Positions 27,984 through 37,778 of a stretch of DNA of 64,000 nucleotides are shown here, piece by piece. The stretch comes from Chromatiales bacterium (GTDB taxonomy: Bacteria > Pseudomonadota > Gammaproteobacteria > Steroidobacterales > GCA-2729495). Location: positions 1 to 64,000 of the forward strand of contig JABIQA010000109.1 of the NCBI GenBank assembly GCA_018699155.1, written 5' to 3'. Every line of letters starts with the position of its first letter. Within the stretch, counting starts at the first letter, position 1. The notes beneath the pieces were generated by a model. It was not told where the DNA came from and ran no database searches. It worked only from the letters and a program-made list of their open reading frames with translations. The position numbers were made by a program, and so were the translations under genes.

Positions 27984-28454
27984 ATGGGTGAAACAGTACT
28001 TGATGTCCTCATGTATATGTTCGAGAACTTCTCTGCAGAAGAGCAGGAACCCGACCACGCTATATTGCGTGAAGAACTGCTAACGGCTGGTTTTGCTGAA
28101 ATGCAGGTCGATCGGGCACTCGATTGGCTGGAGCAGCTTACCGAAGGTAATGGTCGCCCGTTCGCCAATCAGCCTCTTAACCGCTCTTCACGTTTATTCA
28201 GCCGCTTTGAAATGACCCGACTGGACACAGAATGTCGCGGGTACATTATTTATCTGGAACAGGTTGGGATCCTGTCAGCCATGCAACGCGAACTCATCAT
28301 TGATCGCGTCATGGCCCTCGATTCAGCCGAAATTGATGTGGAACATGTCAAGTGGGTGGTGCTTATGGTGCTGTTCAGTCAGCCAGGTGAAGAAGCCGCA
28401 TTCGCAAGAATGGAAGACCTGGTATTTGACGAACACGAAGGTACCGTGCACTAA
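27984..28454 (+). CDS. smg: Smg family protein (DUF494)
   Basis: 156 residues, acidic, starting MGETVLDVLMYMFENF, the standard Smg N terminus, and containing LDWLEQLTEG and the C-terminal EHVKWVVLMVLFSQPGEEAAF. Function is unknown. It always sits close to dprA and topA in gammaproteobacteria, as here. Confidence 0.93.
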   Translation: MGETVLDVLMYMFENFSAEEQEPDHAILREELLTAGFAEMQVDRALDWLEQLTEGNGRPFANQPLNRSSRLFSRFEMTRLDTECRGYIIYLEQVGILSAMQRELIIDRVMALDSAEIDVEHVKWVVLMVLFSQPGEEAAFARMEDLVFDEHEGTVH

Positions 28455-28489
28455 TATAGAAAAGCAGAATCACTTTTTGGTATAACCTC

Positions 28490-28510
28490 AACCGCGGCTT
28501 TGTCGCGGTT
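28490..28510 (+). terminator. Hairpin between smg and topA
   Basis: AACCGCG (28490-28496) pairs with CGCGGTT (28504-28510) across GCTTTGT. It is followed only by TCGCATTTAT, so termination would be partial. Confidence 0.45.
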
Positions 28511-28566
28511 TCGCATTTATAGCGTCAGTAAATCTTAGCCATCAAACAGGACAGGGCATAAGCATA

Positions 28567-31011
28567 ATGAGCAAGAATCTCGTCATTGTAGAATCACCGG
28601 CAAAATGCAAAACCATCGAGAAATACCTCGGTAAGGATTACAAAGTTCTCGCCTCTTATGGTCATGTGCGCGACCTGATCCGTAAAGATGGCGCAGTTGA
28701 TACTGAGAATGGCTATGGATTGAAGTTTGAGTTGATCGAGCGCAACGAGAAGCACGTTGCCAAAATTATCAAAGCACTAAAGAAAGCCGACACCCTATAC
28801 CTCGCGACTGATCAAGATCGCGAAGGCGAAGCTATCTCGTGGCATTTAGATGAGATATTAAAAGAGCGCGGCCTACTTGAAGACAAGGCAGTTCATCGCA
28901 TTGTCTTTAATGAAATCACTAAATCCGCCATTCAGAAGGCTCTCAGCAATCCGCGCAACGTCATGCAACCCTTAGTAGACGGGTATCTCGCCAGACGAAT
29001 ATTAGACTATCTGGTTGGTTTTAATCTCTCACCACTGTTGTGGAAAAAGATCACGCCGGGACTGTCTGCGGGCCGTGTCCAAAGCCCCGCACTGAGAATG
29101 ATTGTTGAACGCGAGAAAGAAATTGAAGCGTTCAATCCGCGTGAATACTGGAGCATTGAAGCTACACTCGAGGCCAGCAGCATCGGTTTCGGCTCACGAT
29201 TAGTTGAATACAAAGGCAACAAAGTAGAACAGTTCAGTTTTGAAAACGAAGCCGCAGCATTCAGCGTTCGCGAGACTGTCGTTATCGCTGCTGATGGCAA
29301 GCTAAGAGTTAAAGCTGTTAATAAGAAACAGCGTCGCCGTAACCCAGCACCACCGTTTTCTACTTCGACCCTGCAACAGGATGCTTCCAGAAAATTGGGT
29401 TTCAATGCGCGGCGCACCATGATGACGGCACAGAAATTGTATGAAGGCATGGATACGGGCGAAGGGCCTGTTGGCCTCATTACCTATATGCGTACCGACT
29501 CGGTCTCGCTGTCTGGAGAAGCTGTTGTCGAGATTCGTGAACTTATTGCAGAACGCTACGGCAACAAGAACCTGCCGGTAGAGCCCAATGTGTATAAGTC
29601 TAAATCGAAGAACGCTCAGGAAGCTCATGAAGGCGTCCGCCCGACAAGCATCATGCGCACGCCGGAGCAGGTTAAGGGCTTCCTTAATGATGACCAATTT
29701 AAGCTCTACAGCCTGATCTGGAAGCGCACCGTGGCTTGCCAGATGGTGGCTGCCGTATTCGACACGGTGGCTATCAATATGGCGCCAGCAAACGATGAGA
29801 GCACAGCGGTAATACGCGCCAATGGCTCGGTACTTGTTGAGCCGGGCTTTATCGCCGTTTACCAGGAAGGCACAGATGATGTGAAAGACGATGAAGCTGA
29901 CAAGTCGTTACCTTCTGTGGAGGTCGATGAACTCGTAACACTTAACGAGATTCAAGCAAATCAGCATTTTACCGAGCCACCACCGCGGTATTCTGAAGCC
30001 AGCCTGGTAAAGACCCTCGAAGAATACGGCATTGGTCGTCCGTCAACTTACGCCAACATTATTTCAACGCTGGTCACCCGTGAATACGTCGAGATGGACG
30101 GTAAGCGTTTCATGGCTACAGATCGTGGCATGATTGTTGGCGACTTTTTAATTAAGCATTTCAACCAGTACGTCGATTACGGTTTCACCGCAGAATTTGA
30201 AGATTTCCTCGATGAAATCGCCCGCGATGAGAATAATTATCAGGCTGTGCTTGACAACTTCTGGGTACCGTTCAAAAAACTTGTGGATGAAAAAGAAAAC
30301 CTCACTCGCGAAGAAGTCGCTCAGTCGCGCGACCTGGGCACCGATCCGGAGTCAGGCAAGCCGGTAAGTGTTCGACTCGGACAATATGGCGCCTTTGCTC
30401 AGATAGGCACCAAAGACGACGAAGACAAACCAAAGTTTGCCGGTCTACGACCTGGTCAGAAGATCAAGACCATCACCTTCGATGAGGCGATGCACCTCTT
30501 TGTTCTGCCGCGCACCTTAGGCGAAACCCCTGAAGGCGAAACGGTTACAGCGAGCGTTGGCCGTTTTGGCCCCTATGTAAAATACGATCAGAAATTTGTT
30601 TCGACGAAAGATGAAGACCCTTACACCATCGACTTAGAAACGGCGCTGCGCTTTATTGTTGATAAGAAGGAGTTCGAAGCCAACCGCATTATTCAGGACT
30701 TTCCGGACCACGAAATTCAAGTACTCAACGGCAGATTTGGCCCATATATTTCAAGCGTTGATAAAAAGAACGTTAAGGTTCCGAAAGACCGCGAGCCAAC
30801 CAGCATGACGCAAGCAGAATGTATAGCGCTTGTGGAAAAGGCCGCATTTAAACCAAAGAAAAAGGTTAAGAAAAAAGCCGCGAAGAAAAAAGCTGCTAAG
30901 AAAAAAGCTGCTAAGAAAAAGGCTGTTAAGAAAAAGGCTGTTAAGAAAAAAACAGCCCGGAAAGCCACCAAGAAAAAGGCCGCTCGTAAGGCCACAGCAT
31001 CTGATAGCTAA
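28567..31011 (+). CDS. topA: DNA topoisomerase I with lysine-rich tail
   Basis: 814-residue type IA topoisomerase relaxing negative supercoils. Toprim domain: VIVESPAKCKTIEKYLG at the start and TDQDREGEAISWHL near 81-94; the nucleophile is Y307 in GLITYMRTDSVS. After the core come C-terminal repeat modules (LGQYGAFAQIG, VGRFGPYVKYD, NGRFGPYIS). No four-cysteine zinc ribbons are present, unlike E. coli TopA. The protein instead ends in about 50 residues of Lys/Ala repeats (KKKAAKKKAA pattern) resembling histone H1 tails, as in mycobacterial and some other bacterial TopA. Confidence 0.96.
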   Translation: MSKNLVIVESPAKCKTIEKYLGKDYKVLASYGHVRDLIRKDGAVDTENGYGLKFELIERNEKHVAKIIKALKKADTLYLATDQDREGEAISWHLDEILKERGLLEDKAVHRIVFNEITKSAIQKALSNPRNVMQPLVDGYLARRILDYLVGFNLSPLLWKKITPGLSAGRVQSPALRMIVEREKEIEAFNPREYWSIEATLEASSIGFGSRLVEYKGNKVEQFSFENEAAAFSVRETVVIAADGKLRVKAVNKKQRRRNPAPPFSTSTLQQDASRKLGFNARRTMMTAQKLYEGMDTGEGPVGLITYMRTDSVSLSGEAVVEIRELIAERYGNKNLPVEPNVYKSKSKNAQEAHEGVRPTSIMRTPEQVKGFLNDDQFKLYSLIWKRTVACQMVAAVFDTVAINMAPANDESTAVIRANGSVLVEPGFIAVYQEGTDDVKDDEADKSLPSVEVDELVTLNEIQANQHFTEPPPRYSEASLVKTLEEYGIGRPSTYANIISTLVTREYVEMDGKRFMATDRGMIVGDFLIKHFNQYVDYGFTAEFEDFLDEIARDENNYQAVLDNFWVPFKKLVDEKENLTREEVAQSRDLGTDPESGKPVSVRLGQYGAFAQIGTKDDEDKPKFAGLRPGQKIKTITFDEAMHLFVLPRTLGETPEGETVTASVGRFGPYVKYDQKFVSTKDEDPYTIDLETALRFIVDKKEFEANRIIQDFPDHEIQVLNGRFGPYISSVDKKNVKVPKDREPTSMTQAECIALVEKAAFKPKKKVKKKAAKKKAAKKKAAKKKAVKKKAVKKKTARKATKKKAARKATASDS
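30867..30952 (+). repeat. In-frame 15-bp repeats encoding the TopA Lys/Ala tail
   Basis: Near-identical 15-bp units of the type AAGAAAAAAGCTGCT and AAGAAAAAGGCTGTT repeat in tandem, each coding KKKAA or KKKAV. Long A-runs in the units make copy-number change by slippage likely. Confidence 0.85.
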
Positions 31012-31046
31012 TTCACTGGTTTCACAAGAGGCACAGCGCCGATACC

Positions 31047-31604
31047 ATGCTGACCAGGCCCGACATTTATCGCAGCACCCAACAGCTGCTTAAAGGTGGT
31101 GTGATTTGCTATCCCACCGAAGGCGTCTTCGGTCTGGGTTGCCTGCCCTTTGCAAAGTACGCGATTGCGCGCATCCTGCACTTCAAACAGCGGCCGGTGC
31201 GGCAGGGCTTAATCCTGCTCGGTGCCAACATCGAGCAACTGCTGCCGTGGATTGACCCTTCCGCCACCGAACTTAGCCGCCTGAAGTCGACCTCCACGCT
31301 GCCAACCACCTGGATTGTGACCCGCAGTGAAATAGCGCCGGATTGGATTACCGGCGGGCGCAATACCGTTGCTGTGCGTATTTGCCGCCACCCGGTCGTT
31401 CAGCTTCTGTGCCTGAACAGTAATTCTGCATTGGTTTCCACTAGCGCTAACCGCTCCGGCAGGCCCGCGGTAAAAACCACGCTACGTGCGCGTTATTTAC
31501 TCAACAACAAAGTTGATAACGTGGTTTCAGGACGAACCGATGCCAATCACGGCGCATCTGAAATCCGTCTGGCAGATAGCGGCAGGGTGATCCGCAGCGC
31601 CTGA
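31047..31604 (+). CDS. tsaC: Threonylcarbamoyl-AMP synthase, YrdC/Sua5 type
   Basis: 185-residue single-domain YrdC protein. CYPTEGVFGLGCLP near residue 22 and the KQRPVRQGLILLGAN stretch match TsaC; LVSTSANRSGRPA near 130 is the second signature. It makes threonylcarbamoyl-AMP for t6A modification of tRNA at position 37. Lacks the Sua5 C-terminal domain. It follows topA by 35 bp. Confidence 0.93.
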   Translation: MLTRPDIYRSTQQLLKGGVICYPTEGVFGLGCLPFAKYAIARILHFKQRPVRQGLILLGANIEQLLPWIDPSATELSRLKSTSTLPTTWIVTRSEIAPDWITGGRNTVAVRICRHPVVQLLCLNSNSALVSTSANRSGRPAVKTTLRARYLLNNKVDNVVSGRTDANHGASEIRLADSGRVIRSA

Positions 31605-31668
31605 TTAGGCGGCGGTAACTGTGCCGGCAGATTAAAAACCCAAAAAAAGATGTTTTTATTGGTGCACA

Positions 31669-32280
31669 TCACCCGCCCTCACCGATAACCTTTTGTTGGC
31701 CAAGCGCCTTACAGGGCTTATGGCGGAAACACCCCTCAACATGGTCGTTCACCAAGCCGGTAGCCTGCATATGGGCGTACATGATCAAACTGCCCACAAA
31801 TTTAAATCCGCGGCGCTTCATGTCTTTGCTTAACGCATCCGATACCGGCGTTGTTGCAGGGGTCTGCTGCTGGCTGGGCCATCGATTCTGCACCGGCTTG
31901 TATTCGACAAACCCCCAGATGTAATCGGCGAATGAGCCGAACTCTTCCTGGACCTCAATAAACACCTGAGCATTACTTACTGCAGAACGTATTTTTAGTT
32001 TGTTACGAACAATCCCCGCATCCTGCTGTAAGCGCAGAATTTTATTCTCCGAAAACCGTGCGACCTTTACAACATCAAACCCGGCAAATGCTTTGCGATA
32101 ACCCTCACGCCGATGCAGGATTGTTGACCAGCTCAATCCCGCTTGAGCACCTTCCAATATTAGAAACTCAAACTGAGTTGCATCATCATAAGCCGGCACG
32201 CCCCATTCCTTATCGTGGTACTCCAGATAGACTTCACTAACCCCTTCGCTCCAGGGGCATCGCTGTTTTACCGTGCTCAT
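31669..32280 (-). CDS. tag: DNA-3-methyladenine glycosylase I
   Basis: 203 residues. Tag-specific features: RCPWSEGVSEVYLEYHDKEWG with an N-terminal zinc-ligand Cys and His, ILEGAQAGLSWSTILHRREG, and the C-terminal zinc segment MQATGLVNDHVEGCFRHKPC. It removes 3-methyladenine from alkylated DNA. It is inserted leftward between tsaC and aroE, which run rightward. Confidence 0.94.
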   Translation of the reverse strand: MSTVKQRCPWSEGVSEVYLEYHDKEWGVPAYDDATQFEFLILEGAQAGLSWSTILHRREGYRKAFAGFDVVKVARFSENKILRLQQDAGIVRNKLKIRSAVSNAQVFIEVQEEFGSFADYIWGFVEYKPVQNRWPSQQQTPATTPVSDALSKDMKRRGFKFVGSLIMYAHMQATGLVNDHVEGCFRHKPCKALGQQKVIGEGG

Positions 32281-32368
32281 AAGTTCATTCGCATTAAGTG
32301 GCCATCACGCCGGCAGGCTCTTATAGTTGCAGCAAGTACTCATTGTCAGTATCGCCGACCCATCTCAG

Positions 32369-32406
32369 TTCTGGTAACAGTATTCTATTCTGGTAACGGT
32401 ATTCTA
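32369..32406. repeat. 19-bp tandem direct repeat
   Basis: TTCTGGTAACAGTATTCTA at 32369-32387 is repeated immediately as TTCTGGTAACGGTATTCTA at 32388-32406, one base different. It lies between the divergent tag and aroE starts, 106 bp before aroE, so it may be a pair of protein-binding sites or a simple duplication. Confidence 0.75.
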
Positions 32407-32511
32407 TTAAACGTCTGTTTGGCTTATTGTGTCTCTGCAATTACAGCCTTTGCCGCGTAACAAAGACACTGGCTACCCGTCGTTTGCAGTGAGACATTCT
32501 CAGGAGGCACG

Positions 32512-33348
32512 ATGTCAGGCTCTGATCGCTACACCGTCATCGGACACCCGATAGCCCACAGCCAGTCGCCCAAAATCCATGGGTTGTTTGCTGCGCAAAC
32601 GGGCCAGAACATCACTTACGACTCCACCGATATACCACCGGAAGACCTGGCATCAAGGTTCATAGGGTTCTTTAGCAATGGTGGCTCGGGCATGAACGTT
32701 ACGGTGCCACACAAGCAACGTGTGCTGCCATTAATCGATAAACTCACTGCACGCGCCAAGCTGGCAGGAGCAGTTAACACTGTTATCAAGCTTGAGTCAG
32801 GTGGGCTACTCGGCGATAACACTGACGGCATCGGGCTGGTCACTGACATGATGCAGAACCTCGGCGCAGAGCTTAAAGATGCGCGCATTCTTATTCTGGG
32901 TGCGGGCGGCGCAACACGCGGTATTGTTCCCGTGCTACAAACTATGAAACCACAACTCCTCATGATCAGTAATCGCAATGCCGGGAAGGCTATTGAACTT
33001 GCCAAGGGGTTTGATACAGAAGGCAATCTATCCGGCTGCGGTTACGCCGGTCTAGCCAGCAAAGCCTACGACATAATTATTCATGCGACCTCTGCAGGGC
33101 TAAAAGGCTCTCTGCCACAGTTCCCGGATGGCGTTATCGGCACCGACAGCTTTTGCTATGACCTTTCATACAGCAACGTCGATACGCCATTCATCACCAA
33201 AGCCAAAAGCCTCGGTTGTAAAAACAGCTACGATGGTTTTGGCATGCTGGTAGAGCAGGCCGCAGCCGCATTCGAGTTATGGCGTGGCGTCAAGCCAGAC
33301 ACCCAAAGCGTCATCGCTGCCTTGAGGCAAAACCAAGCCGAGGACTAG
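32512..33348 (+). CDS. aroE: Shikimate dehydrogenase
   Basis: 278 residues. Substrate-binding signature GHPIAHSQSPKIH at the N terminus; catalytic Lys/Asp in GMNVTVPHKQRV and DNTDGIGLVTDM; NADP loop ILGAGGATRGIVP. It reduces 3-dehydroshikimate to shikimate in aromatic amino-acid synthesis. AGGAG precedes the ATG. Convergent with gor, with only 8 bp between stops. Confidence 0.96.
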   Translation: MSGSDRYTVIGHPIAHSQSPKIHGLFAAQTGQNITYDSTDIPPEDLASRFIGFFSNGGSGMNVTVPHKQRVLPLIDKLTARAKLAGAVNTVIKLESGGLLGDNTDGIGLVTDMMQNLGAELKDARILILGAGGATRGIVPVLQTMKPQLLMISNRNAGKAIELAKGFDTEGNLSGCGYAGLASKAYDIIIHATSAGLKGSLPQFPDGVIGTDSFCYDLSYSNVDTPFITKAKSLGCKNSYDGFGMLVEQAAAAFELWRGVKPDTQSVIAALRQNQAED

Positions 33349-33356
33349 CTGCCAAG

Positions 33357-34706
33357 CTAGCGCATCGTTACCAACTCTTCCGCGCCGGTTGGATGAATAG
33401 CAATGGTGTCATCGAATTCTTGCTTAGTGGCGCCCATACGAATTGCCACAGCGAAGCCCTGGAGCATTTCATCTACACCGTCGCCGAACAGGTGACATCC
33501 CACGACTTTCTCCTGCTTACCGGTAACAACCAGTTTCATTTCGGCAAAGCCTTTTTGTTCTGATAAGCCATAGAACATCGGTGTAAATCGCGAGCGATAA
33601 ACCTTTACCGCATCCCCGTACTCTTCCCTTGCTTCAGCCTCAGTGAGTCCGACTGTGCCGGTTGGCGGGTGAGTAAAGACCACTGTCGGAATCGTGTGGT
33701 ACTCAAGATGACGATCCTTCATGCCATTGAACAACCTATCTGACAACCGCCTGCCAGCCGCAATCGCTACCGGTGTTAACTGAGCTTCGCCAGTCACGTC
33801 GCCAACGGCGTATATACTCTTCACATTGGTGCGCTGATACTTATCGACACTAATAAACTGTTTATTATCGATTGCCACACCCGCTTTATTCAGTTGTAGT
33901 TCGTCAATGTTCGATACCCGGCCGGTGGCCCAGATAACCGAATCAAAACCATCAAACCCCTGATCAGCATCCACAATATTCACGCACACACCGTTGGCGG
34001 TTTTCTCCAGTGACTGCGGGGCAGCATTAAAGTGCAGGTCTACGCCGCTGGCCTGAAGTGACTCAACAACCGCCTTCTGAAGCATTTCATCAAAGGCGCG
34101 CAGCACGCTGTCTGTACGCGCGAACAGGTGGGTTTCCGAACCTAGCCCGCGCAACACACCCGCCAGTTCCACCGCAATATAGCCACTGCCAATAATAGCA
34201 ACTTTCTGGGGGCGCTCTTCCAGCTGAAAGAACCCGTCTGAATCGATGCCAAGCTCTGCACCGGGTATAGCCGGCCTCCATGGCCGACCGCCTGTGGCTA
34301 TCAACATGCGCTCACCCTCGATCTTCCGGTCACCAACGACAATCTCATTGGGCCCAGTGAACACTGCCCAGCCCTCAATATGCTCAACCTCTTTGTTGTG
34401 GAGGTTGCGCGCGTAAATACCATTGAGGCGCTTAATGTAGGCATCACGACGAGCTTTAAAACCGGCCCAGTCATGGCCCTTAAATTCAATGTTAAACCCG
34501 TAATCGGCAGCGTAGTTAAGCTGATGGGCGATTGAAGCGGCGGCCCACATGACCTTTTTTGGCACGCAGCCCACATTAACGCAAGTGCCACCCAAACGTC
34601 CGCCCTCAACAACGGCTACCCGGGCACCATACTCGGCCGCGCGTTGCGCTGCTGCAAGTCCTCCGCTGCCGCCACCAATCACGAGAAAATCAAACTTGTC
34701 TGCCAT
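33357..34706 (-). CDS. gor: Glutathione-disulfide reductase
   Basis: 449-residue flavoprotein disulfide reductase. FAD loop [17 protein letters not shown], redox-active pair C42/C47 in [18 protein letters not shown]-binding [15 protein letters not shown], and the C-terminal catalytic [15 protein letters not shown]. The active-site spacing and the end motif match GorA. It keeps glutathione reduced; a glutathione peroxidase lies at 62.8 kb. Confidence 0.94.
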   Translation of the reverse strand: MADKFDFLVIGGGSGGLAAAQRAAEYGARVAVVEGGRLGGTCVNVGCVPKKVMWAAASIAHQLNYAADYGFNIEFKGHDWAGFKARRDAYIKRLNGIYARNLHNKEVEHIEGWAVFTGPNEIVVGDRKIEGERMLIATGGRPWRPAIPGAELGIDSDGFFQLEERPQKVAIIGSGYIAVELAGVLRGLGSETHLFARTDSVLRAFDEMLQKAVVESLQASGVDLHFNAAPQSLEKTANGVCVNIVDADQGFDGFDSVIWATGRVSNIDELQLNKAGVAIDNKQFISVDKYQRTNVKSIYAVGDVTGEAQLTPVAIAAGRRLSDRLFNGMKDRHLEYHTIPTVVFTHPPTGTVGLTEAEAREEYGDAVKVYRSRFTPMFYGLSEQKGFAEMKLVVTGKQEKVVGCHLFGDGVDEMLQGFAVAIRMGATKQEFDDTIAIHPTGAEELVTMR

Positions 34707-34844
34707 AACTCAGGGTCCAAAACAAAAAACGTGGCCCAGAATAGCACGCGACCTATATCTGTATAACGCTCTCCGAAAAAGCGCAGAGCATTACTGTGAC
34801 CTTGTGATAGCATCCGCTGCTCAGGAAACTAACGCGTAATAATC

Positions 34845-36872
34845 ATGAATAACTCTTTGCTAAACAATACGGAACTGCCAAAGTTCAGCGGTATTCAAGC
34901 AGCAGATATTGAGTCTGCTATAAACGAAACCATCCGACAGAACGAGGAAGAGCTCAGTGCACTTCTCGATGCAGAGGGCAAAAGCGAGATAGCGCCCGAT
35001 TTTGCGTCATACATACCTGCAATTGAGGAGATGGGCGACCGCCTGCACAAAGTCTGGAGCCCGGTCAGTCATTTACACGGCGTGCTTAACTCACCTGAGC
35101 TGCGCGAGGCCTATAACGCCTGTCTGCCACTGCTGTCGCGGTATCACTCTAAACTCTCACAGAATCAACGCCTGTTTACTCTTTATAAGCGTGTTGCGGA
35201 AGGCATGGGCAGCACTTCGTCGCCGGAAAGCACTTTGGTCGAACAGGCTCTACTGGACTTTCATCTAGGTGGCATCGACCTACCCGAAGCCCAGCAAACA
35301 AGACTGCGTGAAATTCGCGAGTCCATGAGTCAACTGCAGGCCAGCTTCGAGCAAAACCTGCTGGATGCAATGTTGGCCTGGCAGCATCACACTACCGACA
35401 TTAATACGCTCAGTGGCCTACCTGAGTCTGCCTTGAGTGCGGCGAAACAGGCGGCTGAAGCAGAGTCTAAGGAGGGCTGGCTGCTGTCGCTCGACCAGCC
35501 AAGCTACATGGCAGTATTAACCTACGCCAAAGACCCAGAACTGCGGCAAAAATTCTATAAAGCTTGGTGCACCCGAGCATCCGATCAGGCGCCCTCGCCA
35601 GAACAATTCGATAACACCGCAAACATGGCGCAGATACTGACCTTGCGTCATGAAGTAGCACAACTGGTGGGCTACAACAGCTATGCCGACTATGCTCTGG
35701 CTACGCGTATGGCTGGTTCGGTGGACGAAGTCACAGGCTTTTTAAAAGAGCTTGCCGGGGTATCGATGCCCGCCGCCAAACGCGAACTGAAGGAGCTGGA
35801 AGTCTTCGCCGGCAATGAACTGGCCCCGTGGGACATCGCCTATTACTCGGAAAAGCTGCGGCTTCAGCGCTTTTCAATTTCCGATGAAGAACTGCGGCCT
35901 TACTTTCCATTGAACCGGGTACTTGATGGACTCTTTGGCTTAGTCGGCAAGCTCTATGGCATCGAACTGGAACAGCAACCTGATGCCGATGTCTGGCATC
36001 CGGACGTCCGTTATTACTCTGTAAAAAACCAGGGCGGAGAAATATTCGGTGGCGTCTATGTCGATCTTTTTGCCCGAAAGAACAAACGTGCCGGTGCCTG
36101 GATGGACGAGTGCCGGGTTCGTAAGCAGTTCAATGGCAACAATCAAAACCCGGTTGCACATCTGGTGTGCAACTTTTCGCCACCGTTAAATAATGAGCCC
36201 GCACTGCTCACCCATGATGATGTGGTCACCCTATTTCATGAGTTTGGCCATAGTTTGCATCACCTCCTTACCGTTATTAACTACCCGAGCATCTCCGGCA
36301 TCAATGGTGTCCCATGGGATGCGGTAGAGCTACCGAGTCAGTTCATGGAAAACTTCGCCTGGAGCCCGCAGGTTGCAAAACAGCTTTCCGGGCACTACCA
36401 AACCGGCGAAGCTTTGCCCGATGACCTGCTGAATAAACTCGAAGCGTCGCGAGTATTTCAAGCCGGAATGCAGATGGTCCGACAACTCGAGTTCAGCCTG
36501 TTCGACTGGTATCTGCATTCAGAGCCCGACACCGACAACGCAGCTGATAAAGCCATGCAAAAAGCCCGGGATGAAGTTGCTGTAATCAAGGCGCCTGATT
36601 ACAACCGCATGACCCATAGCTTTGCGCATGTTTACTCCGGCGGTTATGCGGCGGGCTATTACAGCTACAAATGGGCGGAGGTACTGGCAGCCGACGCGTA
36701 CTCTGCGTTTGAGGAGGGCGGTTTATTCGACCCTGACCTAGCCCAGCGGTTCCGCCAGGAAATCCTACAGATTGGCGGCAGCAAAGATATCGCCAAAGCA
36801 TTTGAAACATTTCGCGGCCGTCCACCGTCAATAAATGCGCTACTCAAACAATCCGGTATCAAACCAAAGTAG
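34845..36872 (+). CDS. prlC: Oligopeptidase A
   Basis: 675-residue M3 family zinc metallopeptidase. The catalytic motif TLFHEFGHSLHHLL has H465, E466 and H469 as zinc ligand/catalytic residues. Strong M3A features follow, such as GINGVPWDAVELPSQFMENF and YSGGYAAGYYSYKWAEVLAAD. Cytoplasmic; degrades signal peptides and short peptides. Confidence 0.95.
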   Translation: MNNSLLNNTELPKFSGIQAADIESAINETIRQNEEELSALLDAEGKSEIAPDFASYIPAIEEMGDRLHKVWSPVSHLHGVLNSPELREAYNACLPLLSRYHSKLSQNQRLFTLYKRVAEGMGSTSSPESTLVEQALLDFHLGGIDLPEAQQTRLREIRESMSQLQASFEQNLLDAMLAWQHHTTDINTLSGLPESALSAAKQAAEAESKEGWLLSLDQPSYMAVLTYAKDPELRQKFYKAWCTRASDQAPSPEQFDNTANMAQILTLRHEVAQLVGYNSYADYALATRMAGSVDEVTGFLKELAGVSMPAAKRELKELEVFAGNELAPWDIAYYSEKLRLQRFSISDEELRPYFPLNRVLDGLFGLVGKLYGIELEQQPDADVWHPDVRYYSVKNQGGEIFGGVYVDLFARKNKRAGAWMDECRVRKQFNGNNQNPVAHLVCNFSPPLNNEPALLTHDDVVTLFHEFGHSLHHLLTVINYPSISGINGVPWDAVELPSQFMENFAWSPQVAKQLSGHYQTGEALPDDLLNKLEASRVFQAGMQMVRQLEFSLFDWYLHSEPDTDNAADKAMQKARDEVAVIKAPDYNRMTHSFAHVYSGGYAAGYYSYKWAEVLAADAYSAFEEGGLFDPDLAQRFRQEILQIGGSKDIAKAFETFRGRPPSINALLKQSGIKPK

Positions 36873-36938
36873 CTTAAAGCTGACCCAATATCTGGCCAGT
36901 TTCTGGTCAGTCTTTATTGCTGAGTAGGAGCATCACTG

Positions 36939-37703
36939 TTGAAAATCGCAAGCTGGAACGTCAACTCAATTCGAGTACGCCTCGAACATGTGCTCGAGTG
37001 GTTGGATTACGCCAAGCCCGATGTGCTGGGGCTACAAGAACTCAAAATGCCAACAGAAGACTTCCCGCTGGAAGCCTTTGCCGAGGTCGGCTACTCAACA
37101 CTGGTTAACGGACAAAAAACCTATAATGGTGTCGCATTGCTAAGTCGCACCGAAGGCCTTAACCCACTTATAGATATTCCCGGTTTCGATGATCCACAAC
37201 GACGCGTATTAGCAGCCACCTATGGCGATACACGAATCGTTAACCTTTATGTCCCTAACGGTCAGGCACTTGATTCGGACAAGTATCAGTACAAGTTAGG
37301 CTGGCTTAAAGCACTGAATGCATGGATCAGAGAAGAAGCTGCCCAGCATGAAAAGCTGTGTGTATTTGGTGACTTTAATATTGCACCAGAAGATGCTGAC
37401 GTTCATGACCCCGAAGCATGGGCGGGCAAAATTCTTTGCAGTGATGCCGAACGGGCCGAGCTTGCCGAATTAACCTCACTGGGCCTTAAAGATAGCTTCC
37501 GCCTATTTGACCAACCCCCCGAAAGCTTCAGCTGGTGGGATTACCGCATGGCTGGCTTTCGCAGAAATCGGGGGCTTCGAATTGACTTAATACTGGTTTC
37601 AGAGGCTGTTGCCAACATGGCTACTGCAGGGGGTATAGACAAGGAACCACGGGCGCTAGAGCGCCCTTCTGACCATGCTCCGGTGTGGCTTGCGTTTGAC
37701 TAG
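36939..37703 (+). CDS. xth: Exodeoxyribonuclease III
   Basis: 254 residues from a TTG start with TAGGAG 8 bp upstream; this gives the normal start (M)KIASWNVNSIRVRL. EEP-fold motifs: LGLQELKM (metal Glu), VNLYVPNG, VFGDFNIAPEDADV, and the end motif SDHAPVWLAF. It cuts 5' of abasic sites in base excision repair. Confidence 0.95.
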   Translation: MKIASWNVNSIRVRLEHVLEWLDYAKPDVLGLQELKMPTEDFPLEAFAEVGYSTLVNGQKTYNGVALLSRTEGLNPLIDIPGFDDPQRRVLAATYGDTRIVNLYVPNGQALDSDKYQYKLGWLKALNAWIREEAAQHEKLCVFGDFNIAPEDADVHDPEAWAGKILCSDAERAELAELTSLGLKDSFRLFDQPPESFSWWDYRMAGFRRNRGLRIDLILVSEAVANMATAGGIDKEPRALERPSDHAPVWLAFD

Positions 37704-37778
37704 CTGTGGGCGGGGAGTAAAATAAACAGTAAGACAACATGCGGGGTACGCCCGCAGTAGGGATTGCACACATTACCC

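Noticed and set aside
30717-30995. Leftward frame of Phe/Ala/Leu repeats at the end of topA
   Set aside because: It is the complement of the Lys/Ala repeat tail and not a separate membrane protein.
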